From: a virus
Length of the DNA stretch: 20,538 bases
IMG/VR virus record: IMGVR_UViG_3300025132_000395
Coordinates: 1-20,538 of that record
Reading direction: 5' to 3' (one strand)
Below, piece by piece: positions 5,092 to 10,762 of this stretch. Position numbers and translations under genes: made by a program. The notes below the pieces were generated by a model. That model did not search any database. It was not told where the DNA came from and worked only from the letters and a program-made list of their open reading frames with translations. How positions within the stretch are numbered: position 1 is the stretch's first letter; the number at the start of each line of letters is the position of its first letter.

Positions 5092-5220
5092 AATATGCAT
5101 ACTTATATAATACAAAAAAAATTTTTATCTTTTCAACTTTTTTTAAAAATAATTATTCAATAAAATCAATAGCTTATTTTACTGAATGCTATTTTATCTT
5201 TATAAATCAATATGTTAGTT
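5092..5220. other. AT-rich stretch, candidate unwinding region
   Basis: About 130 nt with long A and T runs and very few G or C, beside the dyads at 4972-5042. It could be the melting element of an origin. No gene is visible in it. Assigned by composition only. Confidence 0.4.
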
Positions 5221-5379
5221 GGGGGTTTACTTTATTAATCACTTGGTGCTAATGTTTAGAGACTGAAGCGAACAAAGCAAAGCATCAGCGACAAGCCCTA
5301 GAGGTAGCGACAAGATGCCAAGCGGAAACGACGACCGATTGAGCCAATGGGCAAGGGTACAGTTTCAGATACTAGGCCA

Positions 5380-5389
5380 GCCTATAGGC
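5380..5389. promoter_or_regulatory. Perfect 10-bp palindrome with flanking TAGGC repeats
   Basis: GCCTATAGGC is a perfect palindrome. TAGGC also recurs at 5373-5377 and 5399-5403, so three copies are found within about 30 bp. This is operator-like and lies upstream of the first rightward gene. Confidence 0.45.
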
Positions 5390-5423
5390 CAATAGAATTA
5401 GGCTAGATGCTAACAAGGGTTTT

Positions 5424-5465
5424 GATAATTTTTCCGATTGTTAGATGAAGCACTAAAAAATTATC
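5424..5465. repeat. 10-bp inverted repeat GATAATTTTT / AAAAATTATC
   Basis: The arms at 5424-5433 and 5456-5465 are exact reverse complements separated by 22 nt. It stands immediately upstream of the possible TTGACT -35 at 5468-5473, and so could be an operator or leader structure. Confidence 0.5.
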
Positions 5466-5467
5466 GC

Positions 5468-5500
5468 TTGACTAACTAGGCATTACGAATTAACGTAATG
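5468..5500 (+). promoter_or_regulatory. Possible rightward promoter overlapped by a dyad
   Basis: TTGACT (5468-5473) has only a poor -10 match (TAACGT, 5491-5496) after 17 nt. The -10 region coincides with the inverted repeat CATTACG (5481-5487) / CGTAATG (5494-5500). A weak or regulated promoter occluded by a bound protein would give this picture. It is 33 nt upstream of the first rightward gene. Confidence 0.4.
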
Positions 5501-5532
5501 AGACATTAACAAAACAGCGATAGGTGGATACC

Positions 5533-5742
5533 ATGGCTAGGCAAAGATTAGGTAAGCGAGAGCGTGCCGCAATGCGAGAATGCAATCAAATTGCAAACAT
5601 CAGAACAAGTGGCATGATATATCGCGACTATTACGAATTGAGTTTTACCGCTAGAGTGTGTAAAAATCACAAGGGTAGCTATGCCAAATCAAAGCCTAGT
5701 CATGCCATCTATGACAAATGCCAAAAAGCAAAGAGAGCATAA
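5533..5742 (+). CDS. Small basic early protein, function unknown
   Basis: Encodes 69 residues from the ATG at 5533, which is preceded by AGGTGG five nt upstream; a GTG at 5524 in the same frame falls inside that ribosome-binding site. The product is basic (RQRLGKRERAAMREC at the start, KCQKAKRA at the end) with three cysteines and several Tyr residues. No family is recognised. It is the first gene of the rightward block and is followed by an A-run and two possible promoters before the next gene. Confidence 0.6.
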   Translation: MARQRLGKRERAAMRECNQIANIRTSGMIYRDYYELSFTARVCKNHKGSYAKSKPSHAIYDKCQKAKRA

Positions 5743-5753
5743 AAAAAAAACGA

Positions 5754-5783
5754 TTGACAAAAAATTAGCCACAAGGCTAGGAT
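5754..5783 (+). promoter_or_regulatory. Possible rightward promoter
   Basis: TTGACA (5754-5759) is a perfect -35. TAGGAT (5778-5783) follows after 18 nt and matches four of six -10 positions; a more AT-rich TTATAT lies too far downstream. It sits in the non-coding gap before the 51-residue gene. Confidence 0.4.
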
Positions 5784-5829
5784 TATATAGAGCTTGCAGG
5801 TGGATACCTCGCTCATAGAAACCTAAAGG

Positions 5830-5857
5830 TTGACAAAGTGTAGTCATGGGGTGTAAT
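5830..5857 (+). promoter_or_regulatory. Probable rightward promoter of the early small-gene block
   Basis: TTGACA (5830-5835) and TGTAAT (5852-5857, five of six) are 16 nt apart. The predicted start near 5865 is about 30 nt upstream of the ATG at 5898, which rules out the in-frame ATG at 5856 as the gene start. Confidence 0.55.
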
Positions 5858-5897
5858 GTATACCCATAACGTAACCACAATCAAAAGAGGTGATATT

Positions 5898-6053
5898 ATG
5901 ATTGTAACACAAAACAACGGTTTTCTTTCAGTAGCACGTGATAAGCAGGGGCTTTTCGTACCTATTACGACAGTAAATGCAAAGCCAATTATCAGCGAGT
6001 TAATTGAAAAAGAACGTGCAATCATGTTTGAAGCAAAACGTGATGCGGCATAA
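5898..6053 (+). CDS. 51-residue early protein, function unknown
   Basis: The ATG at 5898 follows AGAGGTG at a proper distance. An upstream in-frame ATG (5856) lies within the -10 region of the promoter at 5830-5857 and is not used here. The protein begins MIVTQNNGFLSVARDKQG, has a short strand-like core (LFVPITTV) and a helical charged C-terminus (SELIEKERAIMFEAKRDAA). No family recognised; size and position fit a small early host-interaction protein, which is inference. Confidence 0.6.
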   Translation: MIVTQNNGFLSVARDKQGLFVPITTVNAKPIISELIEKERAIMFEAKRDAA

Positions 6054-6058
6054 GTTAT

Positions 6059-6089
6059 GGTGCAATGTGCTATCGTGGTGCATTGCACC
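6059..6089 (+). other. Stem-loop between early genes
   Basis: GGTGCAATG (6059-6067) and CATTGCACC (6081-6089) are exact reverse complements around a 13-nt loop. No T-run follows, so a strong intrinsic terminator is unlikely; RNA processing, attenuation or an operator are alternatives. It fills most of the gap before the gene at 6126. Confidence 0.55.
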
Positions 6090-6125
6090 CCATGAATACA
6101 CTTAAACCAACAATAGAGGTGAATT

Positions 6126-6725
6126 ATGACTGTAGAAAACATATTGACCATTTACAAAATGGCAACACCGGAAGAAAAGCGTGACGGTATCGTATGGTAT
6201 GCCAACGCGCTATCAGAATGTAACCGCATATCACTAGACCTAGATGTACCGTTACACATCGTGACGGGTGTATGTGCGGCACTATCCCCCAATAATAAAT
6301 GGGATAGAAACATTGTTAATGCGCGTGATTTATGCCAAGCGTTTATTAACGGTGATGATATAGACAGCGTGAAAGTGTCCACATATCATGCCATGAAGCG
6401 CAAGGCATGGGCTATACTTGAAGCAATGCCCAATCATAGCGGTGTTATTGATATCTTGAATGGGCAAAAGATTGTCTCATTCTATCGTAACATTATGGGT
6501 GATGACACTTGCACGATAGACGGTCATGCGCGTAATATCGCATATGGTGAGCGTGTAGGCTTGACCGATGACAAGACAAACATAGGTGTAAAAGAATATC
6601 GCGAGTTACAAGCACAATATGTGCAAGCGTGTAAGCGTACCCGTGTTAATGGTCGCGCACTCAAAGCGTTTGAATTGCAAGCCATTACATGGGTAACATG
6701 GCGTAGAATACATAACATTACATAG
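6126..6725 (+). CDS. Conserved phage protein, AALSPNNxW family (DUF7178-like)
   Basis: Encodes 199 residues; GAGGTG precedes the ATG. The markers are AALSPNNKWDRN (51-62), KAWAIL (93-98), QKIVSFYRNIMGDD (114-127) and TIDGHARN (130-137), then QAITWVTWR near the end. This order (ALSP-x-x-W, K-x-x-x-FY, T-x-D-x-HA, QA-x-x-W) matches a widespread actinophage and marine phage family that I recall as DUF7178 (label from memory). The helical pattern with a conserved D-x-H is reminiscent of helix-hairpin-helix DNA-repair folds, but the activity is unknown. It is the largest gene of the early small-gene block. Confidence 0.7.
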   Translation: MTVENILTIYKMATPEEKRDGIVWYANALSECNRISLDLDVPLHIVTGVCAALSPNNKWDRNIVNARDLCQAFINGDDIDSVKVSTYHAMKRKAWAILEAMPNHSGVIDILNGQKIVSFYRNIMGDDTCTIDGHARNIAYGERVGLTDDKTNIGVKEYRELQAQYVQACKRTRVNGRALKAFELQAITWVTWRRIHNIT

Positions 6726-6735
6726 GGGTGATAAA

Positions 6736-7029
6736 ATGAATAGCGCAAACACACTAATTGAAAACCTATCTATCAATAGGCTTGTGCCTTACTATCTTAT
6801 GAGTAGTTATCTATATTACAAAGAGGACAAGCAGGTATTGACCGATGATGAATTTGATGCACTATGCAAGCGGCTATTGGCTAATTGGGACAGCATAGAA
6901 CATATGCACAAGCACCTAATCACTAAAGGTGACTTGACCGCTGGCACTGGGTATGCTATCAAATATACCAACATGATAATAGGTGCTGCCAATAGGTGGT
7001 ATGAATTAACACAAGCTGAGAGGGCGTGA
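6736..7029 (+). CDS. Small early protein resembling the N-terminal part of NAD-dependent DNA ligase
   Basis: Encodes 97 residues with AGGGGTG before the ATG. The segment YYLMSSYLYYKEDKQVLTDD followed by EFDALCKRLL resembles the Ia domain of bacterial LigA (tyrosine pair, then D-x-E-[YF]-D-x-L), the part that binds NAD. The adenylation lysine motif and all later ligase domains are absent, so this is not a ligase. I recall comparable short phage proteins without known function. The stop overlaps the region before the next gene's start, which suggests coupling. Confidence 0.6.
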   Translation: MNSANTLIENLSINRLVPYYLMSSYLYYKEDKQVLTDDEFDALCKRLLANWDSIEHMHKHLITKGDLTAGTGYAIKYTNMIIGAANRWYELTQAERA

Positions 7030-7031
7030 CA

Positions 7032-7223
7032 ATGGAAAATCTACTAAACTTTAGCGTAAAGGATGTCTACGGGACAGCAAGATACTATCCACAGGACAGG
7101 CAAAGCAGGTGCATTGTGAATGAATTGATGCAACAAAAATGCTTGAACGCAACACAAGTTAAAAAACTAAAGGTGGTGGGTGGTTTTGCCATTAACATTC
7201 TGAGAGATTGGGAGATAGACTGA
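7032..7223 (+). CDS. Small conserved phage protein with NVYG-like motif
   Basis: Encodes 63 residues from the ATG at 7032, which has GAGAGGG seven nt upstream; a GTG at 7026 is less well placed. The sequence NFSVKDVYGTARYYPQDRQS matches a small protein recalled from many marine phages (V-x-VYG...YYP then LA/ELT..KxxT). A short basic helix (QVKKLKVVGGF) and an INILRDWEI end follow. Function unknown. The stop TGA overlaps the next ATG (ATGA-type junction). Confidence 0.6.
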   Translation: MENLLNFSVKDVYGTARYYPQDRQSRCIVNELMQQKCLNATQVKKLKVVGGFAINILRDWEID

Positions 7224-7414
7224 TGAAAAAATTTGAAATGCTAGACTTGTTTCTGATTGCAATGCTTATGGTGGGCATATTTTTTGGGCTTGCCATGTTA
7301 TCACTACATGGTGTAGGCTCTATGTCGTGGCTATCATGGACACTGTTTGGATGCAGTGCATGGTGCCTAGTCGTAGGCTGGGGCATTGTGGCATATAACC
7401 TAGAAAAGAGGTAA
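7223..7414 (+). CDS. Two-span small membrane protein
   Basis: Encodes 63 residues from the ATG at 7223, overlapping the previous stop. Two hydrophobic helices are evident at about residues 8-27 (LDLFLIAMLMVGIFFGLAML) and 39-58 (containing GCSAWCLVVGWGIVAY), with a short loop between and a charged EKR end. Size and topology could suit a small holin, superinfection-exclusion or host-membrane modifying protein, but nothing decides between these. It belongs to an early block unusually rich in tiny membrane proteins. Confidence 0.65.
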   Translation: MKKFEMLDLFLIAMLMVGIFFGLAMLSLHGVGSMSWLSWTLFGCSAWCLVVGWGIVAYNLEKR

Positions 7415-7417
7415 CAC

Positions 7418-7579
7418 ATGGCTATTAGAGTAACAAGAGTGCATAACCCAGTGGCGGCTTACAATAGGCGAAGACCTATAGTAGAAAAGCCAAGCAAGGG
7501 TAAGGGTTCACACAATAGACAGAAGGATGAAAACAATGCGATTAAATACGAACAAGATGCGTATAAAAAAGGTGAGTAA
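7418..7579 (+). CDS. 53-residue very basic protein, function unknown
   Basis: The ATG at 7418 follows AAGAGGT. The product begins MAIRVTRVHNPVAAYNRRRP and continues with a Lys/Gly/Asn/Gln-rich hydrophilic tail (KPSKGKGSHNRQKDENN), so it is probably disordered and may bind nucleic acid. It is open throughout and precisely spaced between its neighbours, which is the main support. It overlaps the next gene by 44 nt in a different frame. Confidence 0.5.
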   Translation: MAIRVTRVHNPVAAYNRRRPIVEKPSKGKGSHNRQKDENNAIKYEQDAYKKGE

Positions 7580-7712
7580 AAAAGCCCCTGAGTGGAAGCG
7601 TAATAGAATGATAGAACAATCTATGCGTGTCACCATTATTAACAAGGCGTTTGACTTGGCAGAATCAGATGGTGAAGCCGTAGCCACACACATGGGCAAG
7701 CGTTACCCATGA
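7536..7712 (+). CDS. 58-residue basic protein, function unknown
   Basis: AGAAGG at 7521-7526 is 9 nt before the ATG at 7536, preferred over in-frame ATGs at 7527 and 7557, though the latter cannot be excluded. The N-terminal half is basic (NKMRIKKVSKKAPEWKRNR) and the second half helical (TIINKAFDLAESDGEAVATH). No family recognised. The stop overlaps the next ATG as ATGA, and the first 44 nt overlap the previous gene. Confidence 0.5.
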   Translation: MRLNTNKMRIKKVSKKAPEWKRNRMIEQSMRVTIINKAFDLAESDGEAVATHMGKRYP

Positions 7713-7840
7713 CTAAGTGTGTTACAGCACTGTGCATATACAATCAGATGCCGTGGGACAGTGTGTTCATTGGCGGTTATCTGGTTGTATCTGTAATCGG
7801 AATATGTTATATAATATATAAACTGTACAAGGATGGATGA
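7709..7840 (+). CDS. 43-residue single-span membrane protein
   Basis: The ATG at 7709 overlaps the previous stop (ATGA). After MTKCVTALCIYNQMPWDS comes one hydrophobic helix at residues 19-38 (VFIGGYLVVSVIGICYIIYK), then a short basic end. It is too short for normal gene calling, but the coupled start and clean membrane helix support it. Function unknown. Confidence 0.5.
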   Translation: MTKCVTALCIYNQMPWDSVFIGGYLVVSVIGICYIIYKLYKDG

Positions 7841-7841
7841 T

Positions 7842-8075
7842 ATGACACCTAGTTGGCAACCAACAGAAGCAACGTGGGCTAACGCCCAGCTATATCGCTG
7901 TGACCTATACGACACACGCTATCCTGTATGCGGCACACGCCTTGTCTGGGTAGTGGTGGGCAGAAAGTGGGTACGCTTTTGCACACCTATACAGCACGAC
8001 AAGTGGCGTATCCGGCGTGAGGAGTGGGATAAGATACCACATGAACTATTTGTAAAGGATGAAGACGATGACTAG
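7842..8075 (+). CDS. Small early protein with Trp-rich fold, function unknown
   Basis: Encodes 77 residues from the ATG at 7842, which has AAGGA 8 nt upstream; the ATG at 7833 has no room for a ribosome-binding site. The protein has many aromatic residues (WQPTEATWANA, VWVVVGRKWVRF, HDKWRIRREEW), two potential Cys-containing strands and an acidic KDEDDD end. The pattern suggests a compact beta-rich domain. No family recognised. The stop overlaps the start of the next gene by 8 nt. Confidence 0.6.
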   Translation: MTPSWQPTEATWANAQLYRCDLYDTRYPVCGTRLVWVVVGRKWVRFCTPIQHDKWRIRREEWDKIPHELFVKDEDDD

Positions 8076-8196
8076 AGATGAATTATTTGAATGGCTTGAA
8101 ACCTGCCCCACCAATGGGTGGCATTGGGTAGGCGAGGACGAGGGATACATTCGTATCTTGTTTGAGATTGACGAGGAGATTGATGATGATTGTTAA
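8068..8196 (+). CDS. 42-residue acidic protein, function unknown
   Basis: The ATG at 8068 lies within the end of the previous gene. The sequence MTRDELFEWLETCPTNGWHW is followed by an acidic half (VGEDEGYIRILFEIDEEIDDDC). The W-x-x-x-C-P motif with a small acidic beta hairpin recalls tiny conserved phage proteins, although I cannot name one. Overlap with its neighbours on both sides supports translation. Confidence 0.5.
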   Translation: MTRDELFEWLETCPTNGWHWVGEDEGYIRILFEIDEEIDDDC

Positions 8197-8347
8197 GAAA
8201 GCACAGCACTTGCTATGCCTTGTGCATGAGATAGAAATACTCAAAGAACGCCTACAACCACATGACACAGGCCACATCAGTACGGCTATCAGTGTGTTGC
8301 AACAGCGCGTAATTGAAATGCAAAAGGAGATTGATGACGATGCGTAA
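8183..8347 (+). CDS. 54-residue helical protein, probable coiled coil
   Basis: GAGGAG at 8173-8178 serves tandem ATGs at 8183 and 8186; either could be used. The product is almost wholly helical (HLLCLVHEIEILKERLQ, then ISVLQQRVIEMQKEIDDDA) with heptad-like hydrophobic spacing, which suggests a dimeric coiled coil. The first 14 nt overlap the previous gene. Function unknown. Confidence 0.5.
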   Translation: MMIVKKAQHLLCLVHEIEILKERLQPHDTGHISTAISVLQQRVIEMQKEIDDDA

Positions 8348-8621
8348 CACATACAAACTAATCATGGACAGTAGATACAACCCGCTGTCTAACATACCAG
8401 ACACAAACACAAGGCACATGGTCATGCAGATACTGGCTTGGATGTGGTGCATTATCTTCAGCATGTGGATGGGCAGCATCGTTGTCTTTGGCATCAGTGC
8501 CGCATTACACGCCCTGCTGATTGCTGGTGTGTTCATCACGGCTGGTGTATTTGAAACAGCCAAGCGCAAGCCACAGTATTTTGGTGGGCTAGGCAGGGGT
8601 AATGGGGGTGAGCATGAATAA
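8340..8621 (+). CDS. Conserved small phage membrane protein
   Basis: Encodes 93 residues from the ATG at 8340; an ATG at 8334 is nearly as good (AAGGAG at 8324-8329). Residues 11-22 (DSRYNPLSNIPD) precede two hydrophobic segments: about residues 30-50 (LAWMWCIIFSMWMGSIVVFG) and about 52-72 (AALHALLIAGVFITAGVF). The N-P-L...P...MQ-x-LAWMW pattern is recalled from cyanophage and pelagiphage membrane proteins of unknown function. A Gly-rich hydrophilic tail ends the protein. Both ends overlap neighbours by 8 nt. Confidence 0.65.
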   Translation: MRNTYKLIMDSRYNPLSNIPDTNTRHMVMQILAWMWCIIFSMWMGSIVVFGISAALHALLIAGVFITAGVFETAKRKPQYFGGLGRGNGGEHE

Positions 8622-8793
8622 GCTGTATGAGATACATGACGTAGAGGATGGGTCTATCTACCTGATGACATTGCCAATGATACTAGAGGAAATAAACCGT
8701 GATAGGTCAGAGGGGTGGACGAACTACGATGAAACTGATTGGCGTGAGGGACTAGCACAATTTACAACATATGAGGTGATGAACGATGAATAA
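8614..8793 (+). CDS. Small conserved acidic phage protein (LEEINRDRSEGW motif)
   Basis: Encodes 59 residues from the ATG at 8614, inside the end of the previous gene, with GGGGGTGAG just upstream. The core TLPMILEEINRDRSEGWTNY is followed by ETDWREGLAQFTTYE; this LP-x-I-x-EEINR-DRSE...W motif is recalled from uncharacterised marine phage proteins. It is strongly acidic and aromatic. The stop overlaps the next ATG by 8 nt. Confidence 0.6.
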   Translation: MNKLYEIHDVEDGSIYLMTLPMILEEINRDRSEGWTNYDETDWREGLAQFTTYEVMNDE

Positions 8794-8929
8794 GTATTGG
8801 CACAAAGTGAAATATTATTATCTAACGCATGATGGTATTGAAATGTTCGTGTTCTTCTGCATCTTTGCGTTTTTAGGCTGGGCAGGTTATCATGCCATAG
8901 CTGGTGTTATAGAAAGGATAATAGGATGA
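8786..8929 (+). CDS. 47-residue single-span membrane protein
   Basis: The ATG at 8786 is inside the end of the previous gene. A basic aromatic start (MNKYWHKVKYYYLTHDG) is followed by one membrane helix at residues 18-37 (IEMFVFFCIFAFLGWAGYHA) and a short end. The stop and the next start share ATGA at 8926-8929. Function unknown; one of several tiny membrane proteins in this block. Confidence 0.5.
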   Translation: MNKYWHKVKYYYLTHDGIEMFVFFCIFAFLGWAGYHAIAGVIERIIG

Positions 8930-9135
8930 ATGGTGTAGCAGTTATTCTTGCCTGTCTAGGCACAATCAGTACCGACAAAGTAGAACTAGATGTATGGTCA
9001 GGACATAAGTGGTTGTCGCAGTGTCATGTGGCATCTACCATAAGAAGTTTTGACTATCCACAACAGCAATGCTTTTGCATAGAAAGGAGTGACGACAATG
9101 TACATAGACCCAATATACCCGGACAAGGCCAGTGA
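8926..9135 (+). CDS. Small secreted-like cysteine-containing protein
   Basis: Encodes 69 residues. A short hydrophobic N-terminus (MNGVAVILACLGTIST) could direct export; C10, C33, C49 and C51 could form disulfides. The order hydrophobic start, W..C, then a later Cys group is similar to the small proteins at 142-348 and 4060-4299. The last 13 codons overlap the next gene in another frame, so its C-terminus may be poorly constrained. No known family. Confidence 0.5.
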   Translation: MNGVAVILACLGTISTDKVELDVWSGHKWLSQCHVASTIRSFDYPQQQCFCIERSDDNVHRPNIPGQGQ

Positions 9136-9301
9136 CAAACGACTGGTTCATGTAACAGACGAGAGACGTAGGCTCATGCGTGAACATAGTGACTTAATAT
9201 TTGAAGGTGCAGACCAAACCCTGATAGATGCTAAGTGGAAAGAATACATGGCTATGAGGCAGTTAGATAAAGAGGGTGTCACTTTAGTGACTAAGTTTTA
9301 A
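9098..9301 (+). CDS. Small helical early protein, function unknown
   Basis: Encodes 67 residues from the ATG at 9098, with AAGGAG 8 nt upstream; a GTG at 9089 overlaps that site. The start MYIDPIYPDKASDKRLVH precedes a charged helical region (TDERRRLMREHSDLIF, then DAKWKEYMAMRQL). No family recognised. It closes the early small-gene block: a promoter follows in the next 80 nt. Confidence 0.6.
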   Translation: MYIDPIYPDKASDKRLVHVTDERRRLMREHSDLIFEGADQTLIDAKWKEYMAMRQLDKEGVTLVTKF

Positions 9302-9306
9302 AACAC

Positions 9307-9335
9307 TTGACCCCTGTTTTTTTCTGTGCTATAAC
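9307..9335 (+). promoter_or_regulatory. Sigma70-type extended -10 promoter
   Basis: TTGACC (9307-9312), a 17-nt spacer, then TATAAC (9330-9335) preceded by TGC, an extended -10. It stands in one of the few non-coding gaps, upstream of the 79-residue gene, DUF932-like gene and integrase. The layout matches the promoter at 15668-15696. Confidence 0.75.
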
Positions 9336-9378
9336 CTGTACAAGATAATCGTCAGTTGATATGAAAGGAGATAATAGA

Positions 9379-9618
9379 GTGGATATAACACACGAAGAGA
9401 GACTTGAATTTCTCAAGGCTCACAATGACTTGAGGAGCATAGTTCAGACATTACATGAGATGAGTGATTTATGGGTGTCTGATGTAGGTAAGTTAGAGAG
9501 AATTGAATGTTTACTACACAGAGTGATGAAGTTTGTACCTCAGATGGATGATGAGGGCAGACCAAAGTATTACGCAGACTATGTGCTTGCCGATGATAAC
9601 AACGAGAAAGGAGAATAG
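9379..9618 (+). CDS. Small helical protein, function unknown
   Basis: Encodes 79 residues when started at GTG 9379, which lies 9 nt after AAGGAG (9364-9369). An ATG at 9361 lies before that site and has no ribosome-binding site of its own. The protein is helical and acidic (EERLEFLKAHNDLRSIVQTL, KLERIECLLHRVMKF) and ends ADDNNEKGE. No known family. It is the first gene after the promoter at 9307-9335. Confidence 0.6.
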   Translation: MDITHEERLEFLKAHNDLRSIVQTLHEMSDLWVSDVGKLERIECLLHRVMKFVPQMDDEGRPKYYADYVLADDNNEKGE

Positions 9619-9620
9619 AT

Positions 9621-10469
9621 ATGCCGTTTGATATTCCAATGAATACAATGATTCCAGAAAGCCTAAACTTTGATGTAGTGTTTGAGCCTACAAAGGTGAA
9701 AGATAAAAAATACGTCATCAACGGTAACACTGGTGAATACATCGGTGTGGTGGGTGATACGTTTAACTGTGCCAGCCATACAGCTTTCTTTGAGGGTGTG
9801 CATAACACCATCACAGAAAACCTTGGTGATGCAGAGTGTGAGGGCATGAATATGAAGTGGAACATTGCCCGACAGAATGCATGGGCTATGCTCGACATGA
9901 CCCTGCCTAACGTGACTGCTCGTATTGAGACAGACAAGCACAGCACCACCATCGCACAACGTATCATTGCTCTGCATGGTATTGATGGTAGCTGTTCCAA
10001 CCAGACCTATTTTGGTGCGATAGATTTCTTCTGTACCAATGGTATGATTCGTGGTGAGCATGACAAGATACGGCGTAAGAACTCTGCCAACTTTAGCATG
10101 GGTAGGTTTATTCGTGACCTGCGTGAATCTACGCAGTCATTCTACGCACAGTCAGAACGCTTACAGGGCTGGGCTAACAAGCCTCTGTTTGTTGGTGACG
10201 TTAAGTCTATGCTTGAGTCTTTGCTAAAGTCTGACAGGACATCTGAGAAAATGCTTAACTTGTACAATCAAGAAGCATCAGTTCGTGGACAGAATGTCTG
10301 GGCTTTGTACTCTGCGTTTACTAACTATGCAAGCTATGCTGATGAGCGTAACGGCTTTGCCCTGCGTAACACTGGCAAGGATACCAATGCAGTGTCTATG
10401 TTTCAACGCGAGAGTAAGGTGTCTCAGTGGATTGACAGCAAGCCATTCAAGGAGTTGATTGCAGCATGA
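9621..10469 (+). CDS. DUF932-like phage/plasmid protein
   Basis: Encodes 282 residues; AAAGGAG precedes the ATG. It has the layout of DUF932 proteins: a strand-rich N-terminal part (residues 15-50, with GVVGDTFN), a middle region with HSTTIAQRI, and FFCTNGMIRG (136-145), the C-x-N-G-M signature I associate with the family, followed by a helical C-terminal half. DUF932 proteins occur in phages and plasmids and their molecular role is unsettled. The next gene starts in its stop codon (ATGA), so both are coupled under the 9307-9335 promoter. Confidence 0.7.
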   Translation: MPFDIPMNTMIPESLNFDVVFEPTKVKDKKYVINGNTGEYIGVVGDTFNCASHTAFFEGVHNTITENLGDAECEGMNMKWNIARQNAWAMLDMTLPNVTARIETDKHSTTIAQRIIALHGIDGSCSNQTYFGAIDFFCTNGMIRGEHDKIRRKNSANFSMGRFIRDLRESTQSFYAQSERLQGWANKPLFVGDVKSMLESLLKSDRTSEKMLNLYNQEASVRGQNVWALYSAFTNYASYADERNGFALRNTGKDTNAVSMFQRESKVSQWIDSKPFKELIAA

Positions 10470-10753
10470 AAAGGTATGTAATTCAGTTTGCACCCAATTG
10501 GTGTGATGGGTGTTTATCGTATGACACTGATGCTGTTTCTGAAGAAGCAGCATTGGCTACCATAGACAGACTTCTAAAAGAAAATGCAAGTGTAGATTTA
10601 CATGATGTAACAGCAGTCGATGTTTGGGAATATCCCAAAGACGATGACACTTTGCACCTTGGATGCCCTAGTTATCCTAATTGTGATGAGGCTCCCCTTG
10701 GCTGTCTAGTATCTATGGGAGATAATGTTGAGTGGTATGGACATAGAGATTAG
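10466..10753 (+). CDS. Cysteine-rich small protein, function unknown
   Basis: Encodes 95 residues from an ATG overlapping the previous stop. It opens with a strand and CDGC (residues 13-16), then a helix (EEAALATIDRLLK), and near the C-terminus carries LGCPSYPNCDEAPLGC (70-85). The five cysteines could build a zinc site, but spacing matches no family known to me. It sits directly before the integrase, spaced 9 nt. Confidence 0.6.
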   Translation: MKRYVIQFAPNWCDGCLSYDTDAVSEEAALATIDRLLKENASVDLHDVTAVDVWEYPKDDDTLHLGCPSYPNCDEAPLGCLVSMGDNVEWYGHRD

Positions 10754-10762
10754 GAGAACAAA

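Larger units (their letters stand above)
4518..5532. other. Divergent gene-poor region, candidate origin/control region
   Basis: About 1 kb with no convincing gene on either strand, in a genome where genes otherwise overlap. It separates leftward and rightward gene blocks. It holds the leftward promoter, the nested inverted repeats, tandem TCTGTGTA copies, a GC-rich hairpin, dyads at 4972-5042, an AT-rich stretch at about 5092-5220, and a GC-richer patch with dyads at about 5265-5405. Such a mixture is typical of phage origin, immunity or attachment regions, but none of these functions is proven. No DnaA-box cluster, tRNA or repressor gene was found. Confidence 0.6.
5522..5808 (+). repeat. 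Separated direct repeat AGGTGGATACC
   Basis: The same 11 bases occur at 5522-5532, where they hold the ribosome-binding site of the first rightward gene, and at 5798-5808, where no convincing start codon follows. Only these two copies, not the sequence between, are repeated. Confidence 0.7.

Noticed and set aside
5106-5111. TATAAT as a rightward -10
   Set aside because: There is no -35 match at 16-18 nt upstream.
5107-5136. Second leftward promoter (TTGAAA, 18 nt, TATTAT)
   Set aside because: It lies in a nearly pure A/T stretch where such matches arise by chance, nearly 600 nt from the nearest leftward gene.
5265-5405. tRNA or tmRNA gene in the GC-richer patch
   Set aside because: No cloverleaf, no GTTCRA T-loop and no CCA-type end could be drawn.
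5800-5826. Eight-codon leader peptide after the second AGGTGGATACC
   Set aside because: The frame is too short to judge, and its GTG start falls within the would-be ribosome site.
6934-6962. Internal promoter (TTGACC, 17 nt, TATCAA) within the 97-residue gene
   Set aside because: The -10 is weak and the match is within constrained coding sequence; chance is as likely.
9413-10061. Minus-strand open frames of 195 and 132 codons
   Set aside because: They lie opposite the DUF932-like gene and its neighbour, with no family features and no promoter.
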